Assembly: GCA_910584935.1 (NCBI GenBank)
Contig: CAJUDU010000037.1
Location: forward strand, 1-23,346
DNA from: an uncultured Butyricicoccus sp.
GTDB taxonomy: Bacteria; Bacillota; Clostridia; Oscillospirales; Butyricicoccaceae
Direction of reading: 5' to 3'
DNA length: 23,346 nt
Shown here piece by piece: positions 13,983 to 21,730 of this stretch (its first letter is position 1; each line of letters begins with the position of its first letter). The notes beneath the pieces were generated by a model. It made no database searches. It saw only the letters and a list, made by a program, of their open reading frames with translations, and was not told where the DNA came from. The translations under genes and the position numbers were made by a program.

Positions 13983-14711
13983 ATGGGTGTTGCAATTGTA
14001 ACAGGTGCTTCGCGCGGCATTGGCGCGGCGATTGCCCGCCGCCTTGCGGCGGCTGGGCATGACATCATTGTCAACTGTGCGTCTTCTGTGGACAAGGCGG
14101 AAGTGGTCGCGGCAGAATGCCGCGAAATGGGCGTCAATGCCCTTGCCATGCAGTGGGATGTATCTGACCATACCGCTTGCGAACAAGCGCTTGCTGAAAT
14201 CAAAGAAAAAATGGGCGTACCGTTTATTCTGGTTAATAACGCAGGCATTACCCGCGATGGCTTAATGGTGCGCATGAAAGAAGCCCAGTTCGATGAAGTG
14301 ATTAACATCAATCTGAAAGGCGCGTTTAATATGCTGCAATTGTGCGGCGCAATGATGATGCGTGCTAAAACTGGGCGTATTATTAACATCACATCAATTT
14401 CCGGCATGGCAGGCAACGCAGGGCAAATCAATTACTGCGCTGCTAAGGCGGGGCTGATTGGCATGACCAAAACTGCCGCCAAGGAACTTGGCGCACGCGG
14501 CATTACGGTCAATGCGGTTGCGCCAGGCTGGATTGATACGGATATGACCGCAGGCTTGTCTGACGCCATTAAAGATGGCGCAAAAAAACAGATTCCACTT
14601 GGCAGGTTTGGCAAACCCGAAGAAATTGCGAGTGCAGTAGCATTCCTCGCATCAGATGAAGCGTCATTTATTTCCGGGCAGACGCTGGTCGTGGACGGCG
14701 GCATGATTTAA
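13983..14711 (+). CDS. fabG: 3-oxoacyl-ACP reductase
   Basis: NADPH-dependent reduction of 3-ketoacyl-ACP in each elongation cycle. A 242-residue short-chain dehydrogenase. The cofactor motif is TGASRGIG (7-14), NNAG is at 85-88, and the catalytic S138, Y151 and K155 fall at the same numbers as in E. coli FabG. VDGGMI at the C-terminus is typical of the family. AAGGAGG lies at good spacing before the ATG, 11 bases after the fabK stop. It is the third gene of the operon. Confidence 0.96.
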   Translation: MGVAIVTGASRGIGAAIARRLAAAGHDIIVNCASSVDKAEVVAAECREMGVNALAMQWDVSDHTACEQALAEIKEKMGVPFILVNNAGITRDGLMVRMKEAQFDEVININLKGAFNMLQLCGAMMMRAKTGRIINITSISGMAGNAGQINYCAAKAGLIGMTKTAAKELGARGITVNAVAPGWIDTDMTAGLSDAIKDGAKKQIPLGRFGKPEEIASAVAFLASDEASFISGQTLVVDGGMI

Positions 14712-14723
14712 GGAGGGGCAGCA

Positions 14724-15953
14724 ATGGAAAAGATAGTAATTACCGGCATGGGTGCTGTAACCCCGGTTGGCAATGATGTGGAAACCTTCTGGCAGTCGCT
14801 GAAAGGCGGGAAATGTGGCATTGCGCCGATTTCCGCATTTGATACCACCGATTTTAAAGTAAAAGTCGCGGCAGAAGTTAAAGATTTTGACCCAACAGAT
14901 TACATGGACAAGCGGGAAGCCAAACGCATGGATCGGTTTTGCCATTTTGCGCTGGCGGCAGCCGCGCAGGCAGTAGAACAAAGCGGACTGAAAGAGGGGA
15001 ATTTTGACCCTTACCGCACAGGCGTTTTTGTCGGCTCGGGCGTTGGCGGGCTGGCAGTTTTTGAAACCGAAATGGAAAAACTGCTTGCCAAAGGCCCTGG
15101 GCGGATTTCCCCGCTGTGCATTCCGGAAATGATTGGGAATATGGCTTCTGCACATATTTCCATGCGCTTTGGGTTCAAGGGTGAAACCTTTTGCCCAGTT
15201 TCTGCCTGCGCCACAGGCAATCATGCCATTGGCGAAGCCATGCGCGCCATCCGTCATGGTTATCAGGATGTTGTATTGGCAGGCGGCACAGAAGCTTCAA
15301 TTATCCGCATTGCGATTTCTGGTTTCCAAAACATGAAAGCCCTGCATATTGGCGATGACCCAGCAGTGGCGTCCATCCCATTTGATGCTCGCCGCAGTGG
15401 ATTTGTCATGGGTGAAGGCGCAGGTGTGCTGGTGCTGGAAAGCCTCAGCCACGCTAAGGCGCGTGGCGCTACAATCCTTGCCGAAGTGGCAGGCTATGGC
15501 GCGTCCAGCGACGCTTACCATATTACTAGTCCTGACCCTGAAGGCGAAGGTGCTGCACTTGCTATGCGCCGTGCCATTGCGGACGCTGGCTTAACCGCTG
15601 CTGATGTGGATTATATCAATGCACATGGCACCTCAACCCCGCTGAATGAAAAATATGAAACCATTGCGATTAAAAAAGCATTTGGCGAAACGGCAAAAAC
15701 CGTGAAAATTTCTTCAACCAAGTCCATGACCGGGCATTTGCTTGGCGGCGCGGCAGCAGTAGAAGCAATTGCCTGCGTTTGTGCCATCCGGGACGGCGTA
15801 ATCCCACCGACCATCGGCTACCAGCAGCCTGACCCTGACTGCGATTTGGATATTACACCCAACCAGGCAGTACAGGTGCCTGTAAATGTGGCAATTTCCA
15901 ATTCATTGGGCTTTGGCGGGCATAATGCAACCATATTGCTCAGGAAGGTGTAA
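14724..15953 (+). CDS. fabF: 3-oxoacyl-ACP synthase II
   Basis: Elongating condensing enzyme that joins acyl-ACP with malonyl-ACP. The 409-residue length is typical. The active-site Cys is C162 in VSACATG, and the two His are H301 in NAHGTSTP and H338 in SMTGHLLGG, with K333 just before, giving the C-H-H arrangement of FabF/FabB. There is one condensing enzyme of this type in the operon and no FabB or FabA, which is the usual Firmicute state. AAGGAGG precedes the ATG. The gene starts 12 bases after fabG, and accB follows after 5 bases. Confidence 0.96.
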   Translation: MEKIVITGMGAVTPVGNDVETFWQSLKGGKCGIAPISAFDTTDFKVKVAAEVKDFDPTDYMDKREAKRMDRFCHFALAAAAQAVEQSGLKEGNFDPYRTGVFVGSGVGGLAVFETEMEKLLAKGPGRISPLCIPEMIGNMASAHISMRFGFKGETFCPVSACATGNHAIGEAMRAIRHGYQDVVLAGGTEASIIRIAISGFQNMKALHIGDDPAVASIPFDARRSGFVMGEGAGVLVLESLSHAKARGATILAEVAGYGASSDAYHITSPDPEGEGAALAMRRAIADAGLTAADVDYINAHGTSTPLNEKYETIAIKKAFGETAKTVKISSTKSMTGHLLGGAAAVEAIACVCAIRDGVIPPTIGYQQPDPDCDLDITPNQAVQVPVNVAISNSLGFGGHNATILLRKV

Positions 15954-15958
15954 TAAAA

Positions 15959-16411
15959 ATGGAACTGAATGATATACAACAGACCACCATCGCGCTGATG
16001 GATGCGCTGAAAGCGCATGGTTTGGCAGAGCTTTCGCTGGATGCAAAAGAATTCAAACTCAAGCTGCGGGCACATCCGCCTATGCAGGCAGCGGCGGTAG
16101 CCGCGCCTGCCGCTGCCGCTGCGGCTGTGGTACAGGTGGAAACACCTGCACCAGCGCCAGCCGAAGAAGAACTGCCTGGCACAAAAGTTACCGCGCCGCT
16201 GGTCGGCACATTCTATGCCGCACCTACCCCGGAAGAACCGCCTTATATCGAAGTCGGACAGCAGGTAAAAAAAGGCGATACGCTGTTTATCATTGAAGCG
16301 ATGAAAACCATGAATGAGATTGCCGCGCCATGTGATGGCAAGGTCAGCCGCATTTTGGCACAGTCAGGCGATATGGTGGAATTTGGACAGCTATTGGTTG
16401 TGATTGTATAA
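15959..16411 (+). CDS. accB: Biotin carboxyl carrier protein of acetyl-CoA carboxylase
   Basis: Carries biotin between biotin carboxylase (AccC) and carboxyltransferase (AccAD). The 150-residue protein has an N-terminal helical part (1-40), an Ala/Pro-rich flexible linker (about 42-72), and a C-terminal biotinyl domain. Biotin attaches to K116 in EAMKTMNE. The protruding thumb, specific to acetyl-CoA carboxylase carriers, is APTPEEPPY (88-96). The ribosome site is GAAGGTG. It lies between fabF and fabZ, the usual Clostridia/Firmicute order. Confidence 0.95.
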   Translation: MELNDIQQTTIALMDALKAHGLAELSLDAKEFKLKLRAHPPMQAAAVAAPAAAAAAVVQVETPAPAPAEEELPGTKVTAPLVGTFYAAPTPEEPPYIEVGQQVKKGDTLFIIEAMKTMNEIAAPCDGKVSRILAQSGDMVEFGQLLVVIV

Positions 16412-16424
16412 GGAGGGGTATGCT

Positions 16425-16847
16425 GTGTTAAACAAAGAACAGATTATGGAGATTATCCCGCACCGCCCACCGATGCTGCTTGTGGACGAAGTCACTGAAA
16501 TGGATGCAGAACACGCCGTTGGTACCTTGCATTTGACCGGGGATGAATTCTTTTTCCAAGGGCATTTCCCTGGCAGACCGATTATGCCGGCAGTGTTTCA
16601 GCTTGAAGCGTTGGCGCAGGTTGGGGCAGTGCTGCTGCTTAGCCTGCCCGAATTTCAAGGCAAAACCGCGGTATATACTGGCATTGATAAAGCAAAATTC
16701 CGCAATATGGTCAGCCCAGGCGATACCTTGCAAATGGAAATCCAGGTTGTTAAACGCCGCGGCACAATGGCAGTGGCACAAGGTATTGCTACAGTAAATG
16801 GGAAAAAAGCAGCGGAAGCAGAAATCAAATGCGCAGTGGTTGATTGA
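16425..16847 (+). CDS. fabZ: 3-hydroxyacyl-ACP dehydratase
   Basis: Dehydrates 3-hydroxyacyl-ACP to the trans-2-enoyl form that FabK then reduces. A hotdog-fold protein of 140 residues. IIPHRPPMLLVDE (10-22) is typical of the family, H47 in GHFPGRP is catalytic, and E61 in QLEALAQ is the partner. I place the start at GTG 16425, seven bases after AGGAGGGG; an ATG at 16420 is out of frame. The more common Gly before the central helix is Ala here (PAVFQLE), which is unlikely to matter. Confidence 0.95.
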   Translation: MLNKEQIMEIIPHRPPMLLVDEVTEMDAEHAVGTLHLTGDEFFFQGHFPGRPIMPAVFQLEALAQVGAVLLLSLPEFQGKTAVYTGIDKAKFRNMVSPGDTLQMEIQVVKRRGTMAVAQGIATVNGKKAAEAEIKCAVVD

Positions 16848-16864
16848 GGCAGGAGGCAGACACG

Positions 16865-18211
16865 ATGTTTCGTAAAGTCCTCATCGCCAACCGCGGTGAA
16901 ATTGCGGTGCGCATTATTCAGGCGTGCCGGGATTTGGGCATTATTGCTGTTGCGGTGTTTTCGGAGGCAGACCGCCATGCGCTGCACGCACAAATTGCGG
17001 ATGAAGCGGTTTGCATTGGTCCCGCAGCGGCGCGCGACAGCTATCTAAATATGGGCAATATCATTTCTGCTGCCATTGCGTGCGGCGCACAGGCAATTCA
17101 TCCTGGGTTTGGGTTCCTTTCGGAAAATGCCGATTTTGCCCAAATGGTCATTCAAAATGGATTGGCATTCATTGGGCCAACCCCGGAAACCATCCGCCGT
17201 ATGGGGGATAAAGCTGAAGCCAAACGTACGGCTGTCAAAGCGGGTGTGCCGGTTGCGCCGGGTACAGACGGTGCGGTGGAAAACTTTGCCGAGGCAGAGC
17301 GAGAAGCCGGGCGCATTGGCTACCCAGTCATGTGCAAGGCGGCGGCAGGCGGCGGCGGCAAAGGCATCCGTGTGGCATTTGCCCCCGAGGAGCTGAAAGC
17401 GGCATATGAAGCCGCCAGCAGCGAAGCACAGGCGAATTTTGGCGATGGGCGGCTGTATTTGGAACGCTATATCCACAACCCGCGTCATATCGAAGTGCAG
17501 GTGCTGGGTGACAGCTTTGGCAATGTGGTGCATTTGTTTGAACGGGATTGTTCCATCCAGCGCCGCCATCAGAAACTGATTGAAGAAGCGCCTTCCAGCA
17601 ACGCCAGTGCGGATTTCCGGGAACAGATTTGCGCGGCGGCGGTGCGCCTTGCAAAAGCGGCGGGCTACTGCGGCGCAGGTACGGTGGAATTCCTTGCCGA
17701 AGGCGAAAATTTTTATTTTTGTGAGATGAATACCCGCATCCAGGTGGAACATCCTGTGACAGAACAGGTGACAGGGATTGATTTGGTATGTGAACAGATT
17801 AAAATTGCCGCTGGTGAACCGCTTGGCTTTACACAAGATGAGGTTATACTGCGCGGGCATGCGATTGAATGCCGCATCAATGCGGAAGACCCCGCCAGAG
17901 GATTTGCCCCCTGCCCAGGGACAATTGTATCCATGCACCTTGCGGGCGGGCCAGGCATCCGTATTGACACAGCAGCATATCAGGGCTATACAATTCCGCC
18001 GTATTATGATAGTATGATTGGGAAGGTGATTGCCTATGGCGCCGACCGGCAGCAGGCGATTGCCCGCATGAAGCGCGCCTTGGCAGAAACTTTGTTTGAA
18101 GGTGTGCAGACCACAACCGATTATCAAATGCAAATCCTTGCCTCTGAACCATTTGCACAAGGGGCATTCCATACCAATTCGATTGAAAACGGCAGCTTTG
18201 GCAAAGAATAA
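16865..18211 (+). CDS. accC: Biotin carboxylase of acetyl-CoA carboxylase
   Basis: ATP-dependent carboxylation of biotin on AccB with bicarbonate. The 448-residue length is usual. It begins MFRKVLIANRGEIAVRII; the ATP-grasp glycine loop is GGGGKG (162-167); the metal-binding and catalytic residues E276, E287, R291 and E295 lie in TVEF and EMNTRIQVEH. The ATG at 16865 follows GGCAGGAGG at good spacing; the frame also runs a little further upstream across the fabZ stop. A 375-codon frame on the opposite strand of this gene is a by-product of codon bias. Confidence 0.97.
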   Translation: MFRKVLIANRGEIAVRIIQACRDLGIIAVAVFSEADRHALHAQIADEAVCIGPAAARDSYLNMGNIISAAIACGAQAIHPGFGFLSENADFAQMVIQNGLAFIGPTPETIRRMGDKAEAKRTAVKAGVPVAPGTDGAVENFAEAEREAGRIGYPVMCKAAAGGGGKGIRVAFAPEELKAAYEAASSEAQANFGDGRLYLERYIHNPRHIEVQVLGDSFGNVVHLFERDCSIQRRHQKLIEEAPSSNASADFREQICAAAVRLAKAAGYCGAGTVEFLAEGENFYFCEMNTRIQVEHPVTEQVTGIDLVCEQIKIAAGEPLGFTQDEVILRGHAIECRINAEDPARGFAPCPGTIVSMHLAGGPGIRIDTAAYQGYTIPPYYDSMIGKVIAYGADRQQAIARMKRALAETLFEGVQTTTDYQMQILASEPFAQGAFHTNSIENGSFGKE

Positions 18212-18223
18212 GGAGGTGCCTAG

Positions 18224-19081
18224 GTGCTGATAGATTTGTTTCAGAAAACCCGTGACAGTTCCATGCGCATGAAAGGCGGCGAAGAACCGGATGCTAAACC
18301 GCTGAAGGTGTGCAAAGGCTGTGGCGCGGCGTTCAAAGCGCGTAACTTTGGGCGCAATTTATATGTTTGCCCGGTGTGCGGGCGGTACAGTCGCTTGCTG
18401 GCGCGTACCCGTATCCGGTTTACCGCTGACCCGGACAGCTTTCAGGAATTGTTCGGCGGGCTGAAAACCCTTAACCCACTGGAGTTTGACGGCTATACCG
18501 AAAAAGTACGGGATCTGGTGGGCAAAACCGGTATCAATGAAGCGGTTGTCACCGGTATTTGTACCATTGGCGGCATTCAGACTTGTTTGGGTGTGATGGA
18601 CAGCCATTTCATGATGGCGTCCATGGGCAGCGTTGTCGGCGAAAAACTGACGTGTTTGTTTGAATATGCAACCCGTCATCGGTTGCCAGTTGTGCTGTTT
18701 ACCTGTTCTGGCGGCGCACGGATGCAGGAAGGGATGTTCTCCCTACTGCAAATGGCAAAGGTATCTGGCGCTGTGCGGCGGCATTCCGACGCGGGGCTGC
18801 TTTATATCACCGTGCTGACTGACCCGACAACGGGCGGTGTGACTGCAAGTTTTGCCTCTTTGGGGGATATCATCTTAGCAGAACCACACGCAACGGTTGG
18901 CTTTGCCGGACGGCGGGTCATTGAAGGAACTATTGGCGAACAGCTTCCGGATGAATTTCAGACCGCAGGGTTCTTGCGCGATCATGGTTTTTGTGATAAG
19001 ATAGTCCCGCGGAACCAAATGAAGCAGGTGCTGACCCAACTGCTGCAGTTGCATCAGCAAAAGCCCCGGAAAGGCAGGTGA
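18224..19081 (+). CDS. accD: Acetyl-CoA carboxylase carboxyltransferase beta subunit
   Basis: With AccA it transfers the carboxyl group from biotin to acetyl-CoA, making malonyl-CoA. The 285-residue protein has the N-terminal zinc ribbon C30, C33, C49, C52. The carboxyltransferase core includes VMDSHFMMASMGSVVGEK, FTCSGGARMQEG and DPTTGGVTASFASLGD. The start is GTG, with AAGGAGG eight bases upstream. The zinc ribbon can bind its own mRNA in E. coli; no claim is made here. accA follows after 6 bases, as expected for subunits made in equal amounts. Confidence 0.96.
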   Translation: MLIDLFQKTRDSSMRMKGGEEPDAKPLKVCKGCGAAFKARNFGRNLYVCPVCGRYSRLLARTRIRFTADPDSFQELFGGLKTLNPLEFDGYTEKVRDLVGKTGINEAVVTGICTIGGIQTCLGVMDSHFMMASMGSVVGEKLTCLFEYATRHRLPVVLFTCSGGARMQEGMFSLLQMAKVSGAVRRHSDAGLLYITVLTDPTTGGVTASFASLGDIILAEPHATVGFAGRRVIEGTIGEQLPDEFQTAGFLRDHGFCDKIVPRNQMKQVLTQLLQLHQQKPRKGR

Positions 19082-19087
19082 CCCCAT

Positions 19088-19888
19088 ATGGCAGAAACCG
19101 TGCGTACAGTGCAGGAAAAACTGCAAATGATTCACAGCACATCCCGCCCAACCATTGATGATTATACAGCGACTGTCTTTGACAGTTTTATTGAGCTGCA
19201 TGGCGACCGGGCTTATGGCGAAGATGCTGCCATTTGTGCTGGCATTGGAATGCTGGGCAGCCAGCCGGTGACGGTGATTGGACACCGCAAAGGCAAGACA
19301 ACGGAAAATAATATTGCCGCGAATTTTGGGATGCCCCATCCGGAAGGCTACCGCAAAGCGCTGCGGCTTGCCAAACAAGCGGAAAAGTTCCATCGTCCAG
19401 TGATTTGCTTTGTCGATACGCCAGGCGCGTTCTGCGGCATTGGCGCAGAAGAACGCGGGCAGGGCGAAGCCATTGCCCGATGCTTATATGAATTTATTGC
19501 GCTGCGCACCCCAGTGGTCAGCATTGTGACAGGTGAAGGCGGGTCAGGCGGCGCGTTGGCGCTGGCAGTGGCTGACCGTGTGCTGATGCTGGAAAACGCG
19601 CTGTATTCTGTGATTTCTCCACGCGGCTGCGCTTCTATCTTGTGGAAGGATGCAAGCCGTGAGATTGAAGCCGCAGAACGGCTGAAAATTACCGCACAGG
19701 ATTTATATGGATTTGGCATGGTGGAAGGGATTATCCCGGAAACCCCTTCTATCTTAAAAAATGTGAAGAAAACCCTTGTAACAGTTTTGCAGGAGCTTTG
19801 TGCGGAAGAAGATATGGATGCCCTGCTGGCAAAACGGTATGAAAAATTCCGTAAAATCGGAGTTTTCCAGGAAATAAATCAAATTTGA
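19088..19888 (+). CDS. accA: Acetyl-CoA carboxylase carboxyltransferase alpha subunit
   Basis: Partner of AccD in the carboxyltransferase. The 266-residue protein shows the family blocks FIELHGDRAYGEDAAI, VIGHRKGKTT, FVDTPGAFCGIGAEERGQG and VTGEGGSGGALALAVADRV. In the last block the usual ISPEGCASILW reads ISPRGCASILW, an Arg in place of Glu at about residue 178. The ribosome site AGGTGA overlaps the accD stop. It is the last carboxylase gene; acpP follows after 29 bases, the longest gap in the operon. Confidence 0.96.
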   Translation: MAETVRTVQEKLQMIHSTSRPTIDDYTATVFDSFIELHGDRAYGEDAAICAGIGMLGSQPVTVIGHRKGKTTENNIAANFGMPHPEGYRKALRLAKQAEKFHRPVICFVDTPGAFCGIGAEERGQGEAIARCLYEFIALRTPVVSIVTGEGGSGGALALAVADRVLMLENALYSVISPRGCASILWKDASREIEAAERLKITAQDLYGFGMVEGIIPETPSILKNVKKTLVTVLQELCAEEDMDALLAKRYEKFRKIGVFQEINQI

Positions 19889-19917
19889 AAAATGAAACAG
19901 TAAGGAGAGGAAACTTT

Positions 19918-20142
19918 ATGTTTGAAAAAATCTGTGAGCTTTTGGCGGATAAGTTTGACGCTGACGCATCTTCTATGACCATGGAAACCTCCATCAAGGA
20001 CGATCTGAATGCGGATTCCCTTGATATTGTGGAACTGATGATGGATCTGGAAGAACAGTTTGGCATTGCGATTTCCGATGAGGAAGCAATGGAGCTGTCT
20101 ACCATTGGCGATATTGTCAAGTATATTGACGACCATCAATAA
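19918..20142 (+). CDS. acpP: Acyl carrier protein
   Basis: Carries the growing acyl chain on a phosphopantetheine arm. The 74-residue, very acidic protein attaches the arm to S34 in the NADSLDIVELMMDLEE block (31-46), the usual ACP signature. The ATG at 19918 follows AAGGAGAGGAAA at good spacing. In many Firmicute operons acpP sits near the front, after fabH; here it is last, just before the terminator. A 3'-terminal place may help give the high ACP level cells need, through mRNA stability, but that is inference. Confidence 0.95.
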   Translation: MFEKICELLADKFDADASSMTMETSIKDDLNADSLDIVELMMDLEEQFGIAISDEEAMELSTIGDIVKYIDDHQ

Positions 20143-20149
20143 GCTGTAA

Positions 20150-20190
20150 AAAGGCTTGCCAGCAAACAAAAGGGTTTCTGGCAAGCCTTT
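20150..20190 (+). terminator. Terminator of the fab-acc-acpP operon
   Basis: A perfect 13-bp stem, AAAGGCTTGCCAG (20150-20162) with CTGGCAAGCCTTT (20178-20190), and a 15-base loop. The T-run is short (TTT then CTAT), so some read-through into the downstream phosphatase gene is possible. Confidence 0.85.
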
Positions 20191-20234
20191 CTATATGGCA
20201 GAATGACTTTTTAATCCAGAGGGGTTTCAAAATT

Positions 20235-21056
20235 ATGATTAAACTAATTGCCGCTGATTTGGACGGCACGCTGCTTGACAGCCATAAACAACTTCCTGCG
20301 GCACTGCCAGATTTGCTGCGCCAGCTGCGGGCACGTGGTATCCGGTTTATGCCGGCAAGCGGGCGGCAGTATTATAACCTTGCCGCATTATTTCCAGAAT
20401 CGGCACAGGAGCTGCTGTTTATTGCGGAAAATGGCGCAATGACAGTCGATTGTGGGCATACACTATTTGTCGATGACATACCGCCTGCGGATTTGGTGCA
20501 GCCCATTGCGCTGACACGGCAGGCGCCGCATACCTATGCCATTTTAGCAGGGGAGCACAGCGCATATTGCGAGGATGATGACCCGGTTTTTATGGAAAAC
20601 GCGCAGATGTATTATGCCCGGCTGGAACGGGTGTCAGATTTACTGGAAGCAGCACAGCATGACCGGATTTGTAAAATTGCGGTGTTTGAACATGGCAATG
20701 CGGAAAAAGGATGTTATCCATTGTTAAAACCGTTGGAAAAGCGGTTTCAAGTGGTGCTGTCAGGGGCAGACTGGGTTGATTTAATGAATCCTGGGGTCAA
20801 TAAAGGCACAGCAATGCAAAAGATTCAAAAGGCGCTTGACATTTTACCGGAAGAATGTATGGCATTCGGCGATTACCTAAATGATAAAGAGTTGCTGGAG
20901 GCTGTGACGCATTCATTTGCTATGGCAAATGCGCATCCAGCACTGAAGGCAAGGCATATTGCGCCGTCAAATGATGAAGATGGCGTTGTACGGGCAGTAT
21001 GGTCATATCTTGGGCTTGGGCAAGAAATGATGGAAAAGGAAACAAATATGCACTGA
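20235..21056 (+). CDS. Cof-type HAD-superfamily phosphatase
   Basis: A 273-residue haloacid-dehalogenase hydrolase of the Cof/IIB group, which removes phosphate from small metabolites such as sugar phosphates or flavin precursors. Motif I is DLDGTLL with nucleophile D8 and acid D10; motif II is the SGR after residue 40; the Lys is in NPGVNKGTA; motif IV is GDYLND. The cap domain lies between motifs II and III. The exact substrate cannot be told from sequence. GAGGGG precedes the ATG. It has no clear promoter in the 44 bases after the acpP terminator, so it may depend on read-through or on a promoter inside that hairpin. Confidence 0.9.
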   Translation: MIKLIAADLDGTLLDSHKQLPAALPDLLRQLRARGIRFMPASGRQYYNLAALFPESAQELLFIAENGAMTVDCGHTLFVDDIPPADLVQPIALTRQAPHTYAILAGEHSAYCEDDDPVFMENAQMYYARLERVSDLLEAAQHDRICKIAVFEHGNAEKGCYPLLKPLEKRFQVVLSGADWVDLMNPGVNKGTAMQKIQKALDILPEECMAFGDYLNDKELLEAVTHSFAMANAHPALKARHIAPSNDEDGVVRAVWSYLGLGQEMMEKETNMH

Positions 21057-21126
21057 CAATCCTCAAATTGCAGTTGATGTGAAAATGACAGCATAAAAAT
21101 CAAAAAACACATGAAATGAAAAATAG

Positions 21127-21171
21127 AAACCGCTGAAATCCTGGATTTTATTCTGAAATTTCAGCGGTTTT
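21127..21171 (+). terminator. Terminator of the phosphatase gene
   Basis: A perfect 13-bp stem, AAACCGCTGAAAT (21127-21139) with ATTTCAGCGGTTT (21158-21170), an 18-base loop, and T-rich sequence after it. Confidence 0.8.
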
Positions 21172-21195
21172 GTGCTTAAAGCATAGAAAAAACAA

Positions 21196-21226
21196 AAAGG
21201 GGCTGTAACAAAACAGGCCCTTTTTT
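21196..21226 (+). terminator. Second tandem terminator before gntR
   Basis: AAAGGGGCTGT (21196-21206) pairs with ACAGGCCCTTT (21213-21223) with one G-G mismatch, followed by six T (21221-21226). With the previous hairpin it insulates the gntR promoter from upstream transcription. Confidence 0.75.
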
Positions 21227-21279
21227 GCCGTTTTGCGGGTTTGAAGATTGCCAGCCTTGAAGAAAATAAAAAATCCCTC

Positions 21280-21308
21280 TTGACAGGCGGAGGGAAATCG
21301 TGTATCCT
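21280..21308 (+). promoter_or_regulatory. Promoter of the gntR-ABC operon
   Basis: A perfect TTGACA (21280-21285), a 17-base spacer and TATCCT (21303-21308). Predicted transcription start is near 21315, inside the adjacent palindrome, so a protein bound there would block initiation. Confidence 0.8.
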
Positions 21309-21312
21309 AAGT

Positions 21313-21331
21313 GTACTAGAAATGCTAGTAC
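21313..21331. promoter_or_regulatory. Palindromic operator for the GntR regulator
   Basis: GTACTAG (21313-21319), a five-base centre, and CTAGTAC (21325-21331) form a perfect inverted repeat five bases after the -10 box and 28 bases before gntR. Its position and its GTACTA core fit the kind of site YtrA-group GntR repressors use on their own promoter. Confidence 0.75.
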
Positions 21332-21358
21332 AGATGATACAACGAAAGGAGGCGCGCA

Positions 21359-21730
21359 ATGCTCCGTATTGATTTCCGGGATGCGCGGCCTATTTATGAA
21401 CAGGTCGCGGATGGGATAGAAGACCTTGCCATGCACAGTGTCATGAAGCCAGATGAACAACTGCCAAGCGTGCGGCAGCTTGCCATGGAACTATCCATCA
21501 ACCCAAACACAATACAGCGCGCATATAGTGAACTTGAAAACCGAGGAGTGATTTATTCCGTGAAAGGACGGGGAAATTTTATTTCAGGCGACAGTGACAG
21601 TTTGCGGCAACGCCGTTTGGATGAAATTGCGCAGCAAATCTATGCGCTGGCGCAAGCTGCACGGGAACTTGGCGCGGATACTGCAACACTGACAAGCTGG
21701 CTTGCCGGAAAGGAAGGGGAAAATCTATGA
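21359..21730 (+). CDS. GntR-family regulator, YtrA subgroup
   Basis: A 123-residue repressor with an N-terminal winged helix (about 10-75) containing RPIYEQVADGIE, LPSVRQLAMELSINPNTIQRAYSELENRGVI and the wing KGRGNFIS. The short C-terminal helical part (80-123) is the size expected for YtrA-type proteins, which only dimerise there and have no large ligand domain. AAAGGAGG is eight bases before the ATG. The stop overlaps the ABC ATPase start as ATGA. It probably represses its own operon through the palindrome at its promoter; in relatives this repression is lifted by cell-wall-active compounds, but the signal here is unknown. Confidence 0.92.
   Translation: MLRIDFRDARPIYEQVADGIEDLAMHSVMKPDEQLPSVRQLAMELSINPNTIQRAYSELENRGVIYSVKGRGNFISGDSDSLRQRRLDEIAQQIYALAQAARELGADTATLTSWLAGKEGENL

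Larger units (their letters stand above)
21057..21279. other. Gap between the phosphatase and gntR promoter
   Basis: The whole gene-free stretch runs from 21057 to 21358. This part holds two terminator hairpins, listed separately, and otherwise AT-rich sequence without a supported gene. A minus-strand reading frame across it has no ribosome site and mirrors the hairpins. From 21280 onward the gntR promoter and operator begin. Confidence 0.7.

Noticed and set aside
17045..18172. Long minus-strand open frame (375 codons) opposite accC
   Set aside because: accC on the plus strand is a complete, well-conserved gene. The antisense frame has no ribosome site or recognisable motif and reflects codon bias.
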